Origin: Pyrinomonadaceae bacterium
GTDB taxonomy: Bacteria; Acidobacteriota; Blastocatellia; Pyrinomonadales; Pyrinomonadaceae
Assembly (NCBI GenBank): GCA_026129865.1
Contig: JAHCHG010000001.1
Location: 124,001-188,000, forward strand
Direction of reading: 5' to 3'
Length of the DNA: 64,000 nucleotides
The position numbers were made by a program, and so were the translations under genes. The notes beneath the pieces are model-generated. The model had not been told where the DNA came from. It ran no database searches and was given only the letters and a program-made list of their open reading frames with translations. The first letter of the stretch is position 1; each line of letters starts with the position of its first letter. This document shows positions 54,977 to 64,000 of this stretch, piece by piece.

Positions 54977-55112
54977 CTTATTCGATTTACTCTACAAACT
55001 CTGTCAACTTAATTCAATTGGCTTGCATCGTAAAATTTCAGAAATACGAAAATATAATGTAATATCTTGGCAGAATTGAATTTTTATTGCTCAAACTCAG
55101 TTAACGAAGCTT

Positions 55113-56081
55113 ATGTCTAAAAAGTTTTTTGGATCAATTCTTTCGGCGTTTGCGCTGATCTGTTTATCTGTTTCGCCGACTCTATCTCAGTCGAAAGATA
55201 AAAAGAAGCAGGTCGACGACGAAGGCGTGCGCCCGATGACGATCCCGGTTTCTATTCTGACAAAGGCGGAATTAAAAGATAAACGCGCCGAAGAATTCGT
55301 CGAAGCGGGTGAGATCGTCGTAACGGAAGACGATGATAAGCAGGTGATTCTCTCGATTCGGAGCGTCAGCAACACGCCGCTGTCGCTCGCTGTTTTGATT
55401 CAGGACAATCTTTCTTCGGGTGCGAATCTTCAGCTGAACAGCATCAAAAAGTTCATTCGAAATTTGCCAGGCGGTTCTCGCGTAATGGTTGCATATTTGC
55501 GTGCCGGAACAACTCAGGTCAGACAGCGGTTTACTGACGATCTTGATGAAGCGGCTGATTCGATCAGGATAATCGCGGGCACTTCATCCGCAGCTCCGCG
55601 AAGCCCGTATGACGGAGTTTATGACACGATAAAGAAGTTTGATGCGCTCCCGACCGGTCGCCGAGCGATCTTGTTGATTTCGGATGGGTTTGACGCATCG
55701 AGCGGTTTTGGCTCGCTTCCGTCAAACGACAGCCTGGATCTCGACCGTGCAATTTTGCGCGCGCAGCGCAACGGCGTTGCGATCTACTCATTCTATGCTT
55801 CCGGAACTGTGACCGAAGGCGGCGATCCACAGATCGTTTTGAGTGCACAGAGCTTATTAAACCGCCTTTCGAACGACACCGGCGGTCGGGCATTTTTCCA
55901 GGGAACCTTCACGCCGATCAGTTTCGACCCGTTCTTTACCGAACTCAACCTTCTGCTAAACCGCCAGTTTGCATTGACTTACCTTTCCACACATATGGAA
56001 AAAGGCTATCATCGTGTAAAGGTAACGAGTACGAATCCGGAAATAAAGATCGAACATCCGAAAGGATATTATTACCGGTAA
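55113..56081 (+). CDS. VWFA-related exported protein
   Basis: 322 residues with a signal peptide (cleavage near TLSQS). The remainder is a von Willebrand A fold of the acidobacterial 'VWFA-related' type, with TEDDDKQVILSIRSVSNTPL, LAVLIQDNLSSG at the MIDAS position, GRRAILLISDGFDASS and a C-terminal YHRVKVTSTNPEIKIEHP. The MIDAS triad is not canonical DxSxS: it reads DNLSSG, so metal binding may be altered. A role in surface or periplasmic protein interaction is likely. No partner gene is obvious. Confidence 0.85.
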   Translation: MSKKFFGSILSAFALICLSVSPTLSQSKDKKKQVDDEGVRPMTIPVSILTKAELKDKRAEEFVEAGEIVVTEDDDKQVILSIRSVSNTPLSLAVLIQDNLSSGANLQLNSIKKFIRNLPGGSRVMVAYLRAGTTQVRQRFTDDLDEAADSIRIIAGTSSAAPRSPYDGVYDTIKKFDALPTGRRAILLISDGFDASSGFGSLPSNDSLDLDRAILRAQRNGVAIYSFYASGTVTEGGDPQIVLSAQSLLNRLSNDTGGRAFFQGTFTPISFDPFFTELNLLLNRQFALTYLSTHMEKGYHRVKVTSTNPEIKIEHPKGYYYR

Positions 56082-56083
56082 AG

Positions 56084-56590
56084 CTAATTGATCTTTAGAT
56101 TGCAGACTGGACACACACGAACATCTTCTTTGATCAAAAGTCCGATCCAGAAAAGAGGGAAAACGAAAACGAGAAGTGCTGCGAAGACGACCCAGCCGGC
56201 ATTTGAGATTTTGCGCTCGATCTTCGGAAGCAGCTGGCTCGAACATCGCGGACATCGATAACCGTACGCGAGATTTCCCTGTTGATAATGCGCGAGCGGC
56301 TGCTGTCTCGCAGTTTGGTTGGTCACCGCATCCATGTTTGCCAGCGGCTGAACCATATTGATCTGTTCGGTTGGACGGGCGTTATTTTCCTTTACCTGAA
56401 ATTCGTCGGTTTTCCAAACATGAGGACGCGGCGGCGCATATTCAAAATTTTCACGAACGGGCTTTGGCTGGGGAAAAGGCTGCGGTGCATTAAAACCGGT
56501 TTGTGAGTGCATTTCGATCCTTGATCCGCAGAACCGGCAAAAATTACTTTCCTGCGAATTTGCCTGTCCACATTTATTGCAATGCTTCAT
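56084..56590 (-). CDS. Zinc-ribbon membrane protein (LITAF-like C terminus)
   Basis: 168 residues from the ATG at 56590. An N-terminal zinc ribbon (CNKCG ... CRFCG) is followed by a Pro/Gln/Asn-rich linker and a C-terminal pair of CxxC knuckles (CPRC and CPVC) flanking one hydrophobic segment (WVVFAALLVFVFPLFWIGLL). That arrangement resembles LITAF-like domains, which sit on the membrane surface with a hydrophobic insertion. The function is unknown. Confidence 0.75.
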   Translation of the reverse strand: MKHCNKCGQANSQESNFCRFCGSRIEMHSQTGFNAPQPFPQPKPVRENFEYAPPRPHVWKTDEFQVKENNARPTEQINMVQPLANMDAVTNQTARQQPLAHYQQGNLAYGYRCPRCSSQLLPKIERKISNAGWVVFAALLVFVFPLFWIGLLIKEDVRVCPVCNLKIN

Positions 56591-56673
56591 TTCTGTTACC
56601 GCTATCGTTTGGTGTAAAACTTTCACACCATTATAAACGCATCATTACATAAAAAGTTCGTTTCTACAAAAAT

Positions 56674-57645
56674 CTAGTCGAACTGAACTCGCTCTCCGGA
56701 ATCGATCGCCCGATACACGGATTCAACAAGTTCCACAGACTTATAACCGTCAAATGCGGTTACCGGCGACGCGTTTCCGTCCAATATCGAGTCGATAAAT
56801 GCGGCATCTTCCTGCACATAACCCCAGCGTTCCTCTTTTTCCACCATATGAAACGAATGAGTTTCAAAGTTTGGATCGATCCCCTGCGAATCCAAAATGC
56901 GTTCCATTTCTTCGGTCATTATTGTCCGGTGATGGCAAAACGCCTCGATGCGTTCGAACGGAAAATGCCAGCTTGCGTCAGATGACGACGCGAAAGTGCA
57001 GTGAAATCCGTTGTGAAACTTGAAAATTATCGAAAATTCGTCGAGTTCCGGATATTCGTGCTGCGAACCGTATGCGGCAAGTTCAGCGATCTCGCCGAAC
57101 TGAAATCTCATCATGTCAAAAAGGTGGATCGTCGTCTCATACAAAAATCCACCGGTAATATTTGTGTCGCCCGTCCAGGTCGGATTCAAGAGCTCGCCGC
57201 GGTTCATTTTTATATGCGCGGAATGAACTTTATCGGAACTCAAAAGCTCTTTTAGTTTCACATAAGCCGGCGCGAAACGCCGATTATGTCCGACCTGAAA
57301 TACCTTTCCCGATCGTTCCGCCACGTCGAGCAAGCCTTTTGCTTCGTCGATCCCGATCGCAAAAGGTTTTTCGCAAAAGACGTGTTTTCCTGCAGAAACC
57401 GCCGCCGCAGCGATATCAGGATGCGTTTTGTTCGGTGTGCATACTAAAACCGCATCGCAATTTTCGAAAAGTTCTTCGCGCGAGATGCAGACCCGACCGC
57501 CGACCGATCGTGCGGTTTTTTCGGCACGCTCGCCGACTATATCGAACAACGCCGAAACGTCAGCACGCTCGTCTTTGGCGAAAATCCGTGCGTGGACATT
57601 GCCGATATAACCGGTTCCAACTATTCCAATTCGTACTTTGCTCAT
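56674..57645 (-). CDS. Gfo/Idh/MocA-family oxidoreductase
   Basis: 323 residues. The N-terminal Rossmann fold has RIGIVGTGYIGNVHARIF and the family's VFCEKPFAIGIDEA, where the Lys of EKP is catalytic. The C-terminal alpha/beta domain includes GGFLYETTIHLFDMMRF with the conserved His. These enzymes oxidise or reduce sugars and polyols with NAD(P). The next gene in the operon, 8 bp upstream, is a TIM-barrel sugar isomerase, which supports a role in a small sugar or inositol-type pathway. Confidence 0.92.
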   Translation of the reverse strand: MSKVRIGIVGTGYIGNVHARIFAKDERADVSALFDIVGERAEKTARSVGGRVCISREELFENCDAVLVCTPNKTHPDIAAAAVSAGKHVFCEKPFAIGIDEAKGLLDVAERSGKVFQVGHNRRFAPAYVKLKELLSSDKVHSAHIKMNRGELLNPTWTGDTNITGGFLYETTIHLFDMMRFQFGEIAELAAYGSQHEYPELDEFSIIFKFHNGFHCTFASSSDASWHFPFERIEAFCHHRTIMTEEMERILDSQGIDPNFETHSFHMVEKEERWGYVQEDAAFIDSILDGNASPVTAFDGYKSVELVESVYRAIDSGERVQFD

Positions 57646-57653
57646 TAAATTAT

Positions 57654-58499
57654 TTACCAGCTTCCGCCGGCTGCAGAATTTTCTAATCCAAGAACGTCGA
57701 TCGTTGCCCGACGCGCCTTAATTGCTACCTCAAAAGGATCTTGATTCCAATATTCGGGACGAAAGATCTCGATCGAAACCATCCGATCGTAACCGATCTC
57801 GTCAAATTTCGCCTTGATCTCCCGAATCGGCAGAATTCCCTCGCCCGGATAAAGACGGTGCGCATCCGTCAGCGATTCTTTTGGAAGATCTTCCGCGTCG
57901 TTTATGTGAAAGATGAAAAGCTTTTTCGGATCGAGGTTCGAGATCGCTTCGAAACTCGAATTTCCCGCATAAAAGTGAAAAGTATCGATGACAAGTCCGA
58001 TGTTTTCGCGTTCAACTTCATTAACGATCTCGGCACAAAAATCGAGCGTTTGAACCGAACAGTCCGTTTGTCCCAAAAATTCGAATGCGAGCGCCGCCGC
58101 GTTTCTTTCTGCTATGCTGCCGAGTTCATTTAAAACCCGGACCGATTCCGCCTTTATTTCTTCCTGAGTCATTCCGGACGGAAGTTTACCGGGAACGACC
58201 ACGACATAAGGACAGCCGATCTGCCCGGCGATCGACGTAAGCTCTTCGCATTCAGCTTTTATCGATTCGTAATCTTCCGCATTGCGAAAAGTGATGTGTT
58301 CTATCGAATTGATCGAATATGGCTCGATGTTACTTTCTGAAAGCAGGAGTTTTAGATCGTCGACCGTCGCGGTTTTCAAAAACTCTCTCAATTTTGATGC
58401 CCAGATCTCGATCAGATCGTATCCGGCGTTTGCCGCCGCCTTGATATCGGTCGGCAGATCTGCGTGCATTGTTGTTGCACCGTTTAACGCTATTTTCAT
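57654..58499 (-). CDS. Sugar phosphate isomerase/epimerase-type TIM barrel (AP endonuclease 2 family)
   Basis: 281 residues. Xylose-isomerase-like TIM barrel with metal-ligand-type residues in the expected strands: VIDTFHFYAG, IFHINDAEDLP and VSIEIFRPEYW. Relatives include IolE/IolH and hydroxypyruvate isomerase, so the substrate is not fixed. It lies 8 bp upstream of the Gfo/Idh/MocA gene and forms a two-gene operon with it. Confidence 0.88.
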   Translation of the reverse strand: MKIALNGATTMHADLPTDIKAAANAGYDLIEIWASKLREFLKTATVDDLKLLLSESNIEPYSINSIEHITFRNAEDYESIKAECEELTSIAGQIGCPYVVVVPGKLPSGMTQEEIKAESVRVLNELGSIAERNAAALAFEFLGQTDCSVQTLDFCAEIVNEVERENIGLVIDTFHFYAGNSSFEAISNLDPKKLFIFHINDAEDLPKESLTDAHRLYPGEGILPIREIKAKFDEIGYDRMVSIEIFRPEYWNQDPFEVAIKARRATIDVLGLENSAAGGSW

Positions 58500-58574
58500 T
58501 TAAATCTCCGCGGCATACTGCCGTCAAAATAGTTTGAAACGTTCAAATTGTATCATCGTAATAAGACAAAAATA

Positions 58575-58605
58575 AAAAGCGCCGGACGGTTAGATCGGCG
58601 CTTTT
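58575..58605. terminator. Intrinsic-terminator-like hairpin in a 350-bp gene-free region
   Basis: AAAAGCGCCG (58575-58584) with CGGCGCTTTT (58596-58605), with A/T runs on both sides. It lies upstream of the 57654-58499 gene start rather than behind a gene, so it may be the relic of a lost gene's end. The rest of 58500-58811 holds only short inverted repeats (GGTCATC/GATGACC near 58728-58765). Confidence 0.55.
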
Positions 58606-58811
58606 CACTGTTTGGAATTTGATTGCCTCAAAATTAAAGCGAAATTTTTTTATTTTTTTCTGTAACGTATTCGAGCTTTAAGTCATATATCAATGAAGCC
58701 TCATCCATAACAGGCAAAAATGGGGTCATCGGTCAATTTTCGTCGGTTGCATTGATGACCGTTGGTCACGAAAAAATCCCCTCAAAATCCACCGCACTTT
58801 CACCCCGCAAT

Positions 58812-58850
58812 AATAAGGGTGCAATCTCAAATCGAGATTGCGCCTTTATT
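58812..58850 (-). terminator. Intrinsic terminator of the M1 peptidase/DUF6702 operon
   Basis: Long near-perfect arms AATAAGG-TGCAATCTC (about 58812-58828) and GAGATTGC-CCTTTATT (58834-58850), followed on the minus strand by TTATTATT. It starts directly after the stop of the gene at 58851. Confidence 0.8.
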
Positions 58851-59375
58851 TTAATCCTCGACACGAAATTCGAGTTTCTTAAATTTGTCGCCGTTTATGA
58901 AAAAAAGGTCCGATCGTTTTTCTCCGATCGTTAACGTTACGAGATTTTTTTGAGTCGGAAAAAGGTCGAATAAGATCGAATTTTTCAACTTGAAATCTGT
59001 TGACGCACCGTCATAAGGAAACTCCACATATACATAAACGACATCGACCTTGGTTTCTTTTCCGACCCAAACCAGATCTCCGATCGAACCATTTTCGTTT
59101 GAAAGTTCGAAATTTTCACCGACGTATTTTAAAAGTGCCTTGTCATATTCGGCTTCGTTTTCCTTCGAACCTGCCGAAAGCGTTTTCATTAACGGAACTA
59201 CGTCGTGAGTAAAAAGCTGGATCGTGATCTCGAAAAGCTTTTCATTGGAATTGTAATCGATTCGCGTCAAGCTTGAATGATAGGTATGAAACGCGCTCCC
59301 TTTTTCCGCCGATCCGAAGATCAAAAAAAGCAGAAATAAACCGGTCAAAGCGCGTTTTCCGTTGCTGACTTTCAT
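58851..59375 (-). CDS. DUF6702-like exported protein
   Basis: 174 residues with a signal peptide (FLLFLIFGSAEKGSA, cleavage before FHTYH). The mature protein matches the DUF6702 pattern: HTYHSSLTRIDYNSNEKLFE, ITIQLFTHDVV and a C-terminal LVTLTIGEKRSDLFFINGDK. The family has no known function, but in many genomes it accompanies an M1 peptidase as here. The ATG overlaps the peptidase stop by 4 bp, so translation is coupled. Confidence 0.8.
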   Translation of the reverse strand: MKVSNGKRALTGLFLLFLIFGSAEKGSAFHTYHSSLTRIDYNSNEKLFEITIQLFTHDVVPLMKTLSAGSKENEAEYDKALLKYVGENFELSNENGSIGDLVWVGKETKVDVVYVYVEFPYDGASTDFKLKNSILFDLFPTQKNLVTLTIGEKRSDLFFINGDKFKKLEFRVED

Positions 59376-61954
59376 GGAATTTTTGATCCGCTGAACGAAG
59401 TTGTGCCCTGCGGAGCCGTTACGTTTCCGGTCATTGAGCTTCCGCTTAATTGACCGACAAAACTTAACTCAATCGGCGACGTTGTTTTGATCGTCAAAAT
59501 TCCGTTCTTAAACGTACCTGAAGCGATCGGCATAGAACCTTGCGCCGATTCGATCGTACCGGAAACATTTTCGCCGGTCTGCGTTAATTTTAAAGTAAAT
59601 GGGATCGTCTGACCGCCCGCGTCGATGCCGATGTTCCATGTTCCCGTCAATGCGACAGGCGGCTGCGAAACCGAGTTTTCAACCGGTTGAAAATTTCCGC
59701 GCTGACCCGATTTGAACACCTGGAAACGCGTCGGCACGGCTCTTCGCGGGAAGAAGTTGTTCGACATATCGACGTCCGCTAGTTCAAGATTTGGGTCGAG
59801 AGTTATCGATTTTGCTTCCTTTTTAGTAATGATCAATTTTGAAACATTAAAATTATCGTAACGCCAGATCTCCGCCGGAACGCGAATTTCTTCGCTTGTT
59901 CCGTCCATAAATTCGACTTTAAAGATCAGCGGCATTACTAATCCGCCGGCATTTTTCACATCGACCACATAAAAGTAGTAGCCGCCGGAAATTATCGACT
60001 TTTCGACATCGTCCAAACTAGAAAGAAAAGCCTGATAATTTTTCCGCTCAATATCCGTGACTTTGTATTGATCGAAATCATTATAAAAATCTCGAAGACT
60101 CGGATATTGCTCAATTCGTTTCGGAAGCGGCTCGTTGCGCTGCATCGAAAGTGTTTTCGGCGCGCTGTTCGCCGCGCGGCGCTGAATTTCCTTTTCAACG
60201 TCAGGATCCTGAGTGTTTATTTGATAAAGCCGGACATTTTCGATCGAAAGATCGACATGATCGGTCGTGTAGAACCATCCGCGCCAAAACCAATCAAGGT
60301 CGATCGCGCTGGCGTCTTCCATTGTCCGGAAAAAATCTGCCGGTGTCGGGCGCTTGAATTTCCATCGCTGTGCGTACGTTCTAAACGCAAAATCGAATAG
60401 TTCGCGCCCCATTACTGTCTCGCGAAGAATGTTCAGCGCCGTTGCAGGTTTTGCATAAGCGTTCGCACCGAACTGCAAAAGCGAATCGGACTGCGTCATT
60501 ATCGGGACCTGATTTTCGCTAGCCATATAATCGACGATATTTTTCGGCTCGCCGCGCCGCGAAGGGTAACGGTCTTCCCATTCCGATTCTGCCAGATATT
60601 GGAGAAACGTATTTATCCCTTCGTCCATCCATGTCCATTGGCGTTCGTCCGAATTAACGATCATCGGGAAATAATTATGTCCGACTTCGTGAATAATGAC
60701 CGAGATCAACCCGTATTTCGTTCCCGCAGAATAAGTTCCGTCGGCATTTGGGCGCGGACCGTTAAAACAGATCATCGGATATTCCATTCCGCCGACCGGT
60801 CCGTTTACCGAGATCGCAACCGGATAGGGATAGGTAAACGAATAACGCGAGTAAACATTAAGCGTATGAATGATCGCGTGCGTCGAGTATTTTTCCCACA
60901 GCGGATTTCCCTCGTTCGGGTAATAAGACATCGCCGTTACCTTATTGCCTTCAACGTTATGTCCCTGCGCGTCCCAGATGAACTTCCGCGATGAAGCAAA
61001 TGCAAAATCGCGTACATTGTCCGCCTTGAAAACCCAGGTTTTTGTTCCCGTCGGCGTACTCGATTCGTTCGCCTTTGCCTCGTCGGCAGTAATTATTTTG
61101 ATCGGTTCTTTCGCAGTTTCCGCCTGTTTCAAACGATCTATCTGCGCTTTGCTCAACACATTTGCGGGATTTTGAAGAACACCTGTAGCGGCAACCACAT
61201 GATCGTTGGGTGCGGTTATTCTCACCAGATAATTTCCAAATTCGAGCGTAAATTCACCGGCGCCCAAAAACTGCTTATGCTGCCAGCCGTAAACGTCGTA
61301 GTACGCCGCCATCCGCGGAAACCAATGGGCGATCTCGTAGATGTAATTTTTATCGCGCGGAAAATATTCATAGCCGCCGCGACCGCCGAAAATTCGCTGA
61401 TTATTGATCGTAAAATTCCATCCGACATTAAAAACAAATTGAGTTCCCGGAGCGAGCGGCGTCGGAAGATCGATGCGCATCATCGTGTCAACGATCGTAA
61501 ATTTCAACGCGTTGTTTTTCGAATCCGAAACGTTTGTTATGTTCACTTTGCCGTCAAACTGGCGTGCGGCAAGCTGCTCAAGTTGGCTCAAAGCGACTCT
61601 CTGGTCGAATGAAGGCGCGGTTTGAGTCTTTTGCGAGCCGGAATCCTTCGCAAAAATGTTCTGATCGATCTGCAGCCAGAGATAACTTAAAGTGTCCGGC
61701 GATTGATTGTAATAAGTGATCGTCTCTTTTCCGGTCAGCCGCTGATTTTTGTCGTCGAGTTCGACATCGATAACATAATCCGCGCGCTGCTGCCAGTATT
61801 TATGTCCCGGAGCGCCGCTCGCGGTGCGGTATTCGTTCGGCGTTGGCAGATTTTCTTCCAGCTGCTTAAACTTATCGCTCGGGTTTTTCTTCGATTGACC
61901 AAACGCCGCGGCTGAGAACATCAGCACGATTAAAAAGACGAAACATTTTTTCAT
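59372..61954 (-). CDS. M1-family aminopeptidase-like metallopeptidase, exported
   Basis: 860 residues from the ATG at 61954. Signal peptide (cleavage near AAFGQS). The N-terminal beta domain is followed by the M1 catalytic domain with GGMEYP (substrate N-terminus recognition) and the zinc site HEVGHNYFPMIVNSDERQWTWMDE, which gives HExxH plus Glu. The region after ~780 is a small beta domain (TGTWNIGIDAGGQTIPFTLK ...) that looks lipocalin-like and is absent from classic M1 enzymes. It is probably a periplasmic or surface peptidase. The next gene, DUF6702-like, overlaps it by 4 bp. Confidence 0.92.
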   Translation of the reverse strand: MKKCFVFLIVLMFSAAAFGQSKKNPSDKFKQLEENLPTPNEYRTASGAPGHKYWQQRADYVIDVELDDKNQRLTGKETITYYNQSPDTLSYLWLQIDQNIFAKDSGSQKTQTAPSFDQRVALSQLEQLAARQFDGKVNITNVSDSKNNALKFTIVDTMMRIDLPTPLAPGTQFVFNVGWNFTINNQRIFGGRGGYEYFPRDKNYIYEIAHWFPRMAAYYDVYGWQHKQFLGAGEFTLEFGNYLVRITAPNDHVVAATGVLQNPANVLSKAQIDRLKQAETAKEPIKIITADEAKANESSTPTGTKTWVFKADNVRDFAFASSRKFIWDAQGHNVEGNKVTAMSYYPNEGNPLWEKYSTHAIIHTLNVYSRYSFTYPYPVAISVNGPVGGMEYPMICFNGPRPNADGTYSAGTKYGLISVIIHEVGHNYFPMIVNSDERQWTWMDEGINTFLQYLAESEWEDRYPSRRGEPKNIVDYMASENQVPIMTQSDSLLQFGANAYAKPATALNILRETVMGRELFDFAFRTYAQRWKFKRPTPADFFRTMEDASAIDLDWFWRGWFYTTDHVDLSIENVRLYQINTQDPDVEKEIQRRAANSAPKTLSMQRNEPLPKRIEQYPSLRDFYNDFDQYKVTDIERKNYQAFLSSLDDVEKSIISGGYYFYVVDVKNAGGLVMPLIFKVEFMDGTSEEIRVPAEIWRYDNFNVSKLIITKKEAKSITLDPNLELADVDMSNNFFPRRAVPTRFQVFKSGQRGNFQPVENSVSQPPVALTGTWNIGIDAGGQTIPFTLKLTQTGENVSGTIESAQGSMPIASGTFKNGILTIKTTSPIELSFVGQLSGSSMTGNVTAPQGTTSFSGSKIP

Positions 61955-62433
61955 TTGATTAGATCCTCTCCTATTCTGAACAAACATCGTTACGAAAACG
62001 GCTTATACGCAATTTTGTCACAAAAAGTTTTAGTCCGCGACGGCATAAACAAAAAAGTGCCGAAGTTCTTTCAATGGCGTCTTTTATGAGTTTCCGACGG
62101 TAAATCCGATCGGCTTACGTTATATCGCCGCCAACTGTGCTCTTTGCGAATATCGACTCGCGCTCAGCCTATCAACGATCGACGCACAAATGAAATGCCG
62201 CACGAGCCGGAATATTAAATCGAACCGACGCTTTCTATGTAAATTAGTTTAGAAAATTATTCGGCGTTAATTTCGCCCCGGATAGAGAAGTTTCCTTCAA
62301 TAAAAATAGATACTATAATCGTCAGTGAAGAATTTTTTGAACCGGACAAAGCGAAATTAATTCCGCAACCCTTCGCGTTTCCGACGCGTCCAAAAACTGA
62401 CCGATGACACGGGATCTAATAACTCAAATAATT
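61955..62433. other. Divergent intergenic region
   Basis: About 480 bp between the M1 peptidase and the lytic transglycosylase gene. A perfect -10 hexamer TATAAT lies at 62314-62319 on the plus strand with a poor -35. I see no reading frame, repeat or RNA that I can support. Confidence 0.5.
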
Positions 62434-63822
62434 ATGAAAATCTTTTTTATTGCAGCCGTTTTTATTTTGTTTAGCTATACTTCCGGACCTGCACAGTCTT
62501 ACAACGACTCTGCCCTCGACAATGTAATTGGCGAAGACAGCGCATCGCGCGATTCGCAAAAGTCGCTCGCGACCCTGCCCGTTGGAACGCATATTTACCG
62601 CGCCGACGTTTATATGGCGAACCGACATTTTCCCGAAGCTCGTGAACATTGGCAAAAAATTCTCTCAAATTATCCGAACGATCCCAGCGTTCCGAAAACG
62701 CTTTTCGGAATGGGGCGATCATATATGTGGGAGCGAAATTATGAACAGGCAGTTTTCTGGTTCGACAGATTATTTCGAGAATTTACGAACACACCGGATG
62801 GTCGAAACGGATTGAATTACAAAGGTGCGAGCTATGTACGCTGGGGCAAAAGCGCCGAAGCCGCCGAGGTTTACAAGCAATACACCGTGATGTTTCCGTA
62901 TGGCGAAAAAGCGGATTCCGCATATCTGAACATCATTGATGCCCTGCGCGAAATTAAAAAATATGACGAAGCGAACGAATGGGTTGCGAAAACAGCCGAA
63001 CGATTCAAAGGAACACCGGTAGAAATAAATGCTCACCATGCAAAGCTGCGAATGGAGATCTCGCGCGAAAACTGGAAATCTGCGATCGAAACCGCCGATA
63101 AGCTACTCGAACTCGGCGATTTTCGCGATTCGATGGCGTGGACCGACGAGGTTAAATATTTGAAAGCATATTCGCTCGAGCGGTCCGGAAAAACCGCCGA
63201 AGCAAAAATTGCCTATCTGGCGATTCCGGACAGCGCAACGTCTTATTACGGCGGTTTAGCGACTGAAAGACTCCAAAAACTTGGCATGACCGCGGCGGCG
63301 AAAGAGCGTTCTTCGTCGATCGGTTCAAATCTTTCGTCAAAATATCCCGTGCTTTTCCGGAACGAACTTTTGAAAGTGTCGCGTGCACGCGATCTCGATC
63401 CGCGATTTTTGCTTGCGATAATGATGCAGGAAAGTGCGTTCAAACCCCGTGCGAAATCGCCGGCGGCAGCCCGCGGACTTTTACAGCTCGTTTACGATAC
63501 GGCGATAAAATATAATAAACAGGCGGGCTTCCCGAACCTTGAACCCGACGATCTTTACGACCCCGCGACCAATATTTCGATCGGAAGCGTTTATATTTCA
63601 GAGCTTAAAAATGAATTCGGCGGTCTTTATGAAGCGATCGCAACCAGCTATAACGGCGGCGAGGACAACGCGGCGCGCTGGCTGTCGAGAACTAATCCGA
63701 AGGATCCCGGTGTATTTGCTTCCGAAGTAGGATTCAAGGAAACGAAGAATTATGTTTTCAAAGTAATGAGCAACTACCGCGTTTATCGCGAGCTTTATAA
63801 TGAAAACCTCGTGAAGAAATAA
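62434..63822 (+). CDS. TPR-containing lytic transglycosylase (Slt-like)
   Basis: 462 residues from the ATG at 62434, chosen because the signal peptide (MKIFFIAAVFILFSYTSG) begins there. The N-terminal ~290 residues are TPR/Sel1-like helical repeats (YRADVYMANRHFPEAREHWQ, FGMGRSYMWERNYEQAVFWF). The C-terminal catalytic SLT domain has the acid Glu in MQESAFKPRAKSPAAARGLL, then GLLQLVYDTA and the AIATSYNGGEDNAARWL motif. It cleaves peptidoglycan glycan strands to 1,6-anhydro ends in the periplasm. Confidence 0.93.
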   Translation: MKIFFIAAVFILFSYTSGPAQSYNDSALDNVIGEDSASRDSQKSLATLPVGTHIYRADVYMANRHFPEAREHWQKILSNYPNDPSVPKTLFGMGRSYMWERNYEQAVFWFDRLFREFTNTPDGRNGLNYKGASYVRWGKSAEAAEVYKQYTVMFPYGEKADSAYLNIIDALREIKKYDEANEWVAKTAERFKGTPVEINAHHAKLRMEISRENWKSAIETADKLLELGDFRDSMAWTDEVKYLKAYSLERSGKTAEAKIAYLAIPDSATSYYGGLATERLQKLGMTAAAKERSSSIGSNLSSKYPVLFRNELLKVSRARDLDPRFLLAIMMQESAFKPRAKSPAAARGLLQLVYDTAIKYNKQAGFPNLEPDDLYDPATNISIGSVYISELKNEFGGLYEAIATSYNGGEDNAARWLSRTNPKDPGVFASEVGFKETKNYVFKVMSNYRVYRELYNENLVKK

Positions 63823-63855
63823 ATAACGACCGCGCGGCGGGAAGTAGATCTTTCG

Positions 63856-64000
63856 TTACTCTTCCCAATCGCCGATGCCTTCGCGTTCTACGTGGTAACC
63901 GACTTCTTCGAGATGATTAAAGACTTCGATTCCGTGATCGTCGTCGCGAACTTCTAAAAGCATTTCAATTCCGACCCGACCAAGCGGTGCGAGCCACATT
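63856..64000 (-). CDS. C-terminal end of a gene cut by the window edge (possibly an ACT-type regulatory domain)
   Basis: The final 48 codons of a minus-strand gene, ending in a TAA at 63856-63858. The sequence LGRVGIEMLLEVRDDDHGIE and VFNHLEEVGYHVEREGIG has the beta-alpha-beta look of an ACT domain, for example at the end of a threonine dehydratase. This is only a likeness. Internal ATG codons exist, but the gene probably begins beyond 64000. Confidence 0.5.
   Translation of the reverse strand, partial: MWLAPLGRVGIEMLLEVRDDDHGIEVFNHLEEVGYHVEREGIGDWEE

Noticed and set aside
58500-58811. A small gene in the 350-bp gap
   Set aside because: Only short frames without a ribosome binding site or recognisable sequence; hairpins explain most of the structure seen.

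Overview
The window most likely comes from an Acidobacteriota genome, probably class Blastocatellia (Pyrinomonadales-like). This is an inference from gene content and order, not from a marker phylogeny. The content is Gram-negative: an MsbA-type lipid exporter, an OmpA-domain protein and Sec-exported or lipobox-bearing proteins. It carries protein types common in that phylum: a VIT/von Willebrand A protein, a 'VWFA-related' protein, a YCF48-like propeller, WG-repeat and carboxypeptidase-regulatory-like proteins. The order thrS-infC-rpmI-rplT-pheS-(insert)-pheT-zapB-like-zapA-6S RNA-ymdB is that of a free-living bacterial housekeeping cluster.

Layout. 1-7.1 kb, minus strand: a membrane PAS-histidine kinase with its receiver protein, a YCF48-like propeller and a VIT/vWA protein. 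7.2-7.4 kb: two 100-bp copies of a palindromic repeat. 7.5-13 kb: envelope proteins of unknown role, a degenerate ABC ATPase and an OmpA-domain protein. 13.1-16.7 kb, plus strand: an operon of an MsbA-like exporter, yicC, gmk and rpoZ. 16.8-21.7 kb, minus strand: a small zincin, a CsbD-like protein, ETF:ubiquinone oxidoreductase and a large secreted protein. 21.9-23.8 kb: a polyferredoxin membrane protein fused to TPRs.

23.8-35.2 kb is the accessory region. A Sec-exported Rhs gene of about 1633 codons runs on the minus strand from 35203 to 28403 and ends in a GIY-YIG-like toxin tip followed by an Imm26-like immunity gene. Behind it are three further orphan toxin-tip/immunity pairs whose tips lack an ATG start, and then a fragment of Rhs core. 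The Rhs gene is split by a 1.9-kb IS110-family element, and the fragment at the far end is cut by the 3' remnant of a second copy. Both copies sit at the same point of a tyrosine-aspartate (YxYD) repeat codon string. The left non-coding end of the intact element contains a 12-nt match to one insertion junction, so it is a candidate bridge-RNA guide.

35.6-40.6 kb, minus strand: sucC, a lipoprotein/metallopeptidase pair, pepA and smpB. 40.7-54.2 kb, plus strand: tRNA-Gln, a thioesterase, tRNA-Val, thrS, infC (apparent AUA start), rpmI, rplT, pheS, a three-gene insert, pheT, the zap genes, 6S RNA and ymdB. 54.2-64 kb: envelope and metabolic genes, including a vWA protein, a Gfo/Idh/MocA oxidoreductase with a sugar isomerase, an M1 peptidase coupled to a DUF6702-like protein, a TPR lytic transglycosylase and the end of a gene cut by the window edge.

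Functionally, the housekeeping parts cover translation, nucleotide supply, envelope lipid export and cell division. The Rhs region is a competition module with stored toxin variants, apparently inactivated or rewired by the IS110 insertion.
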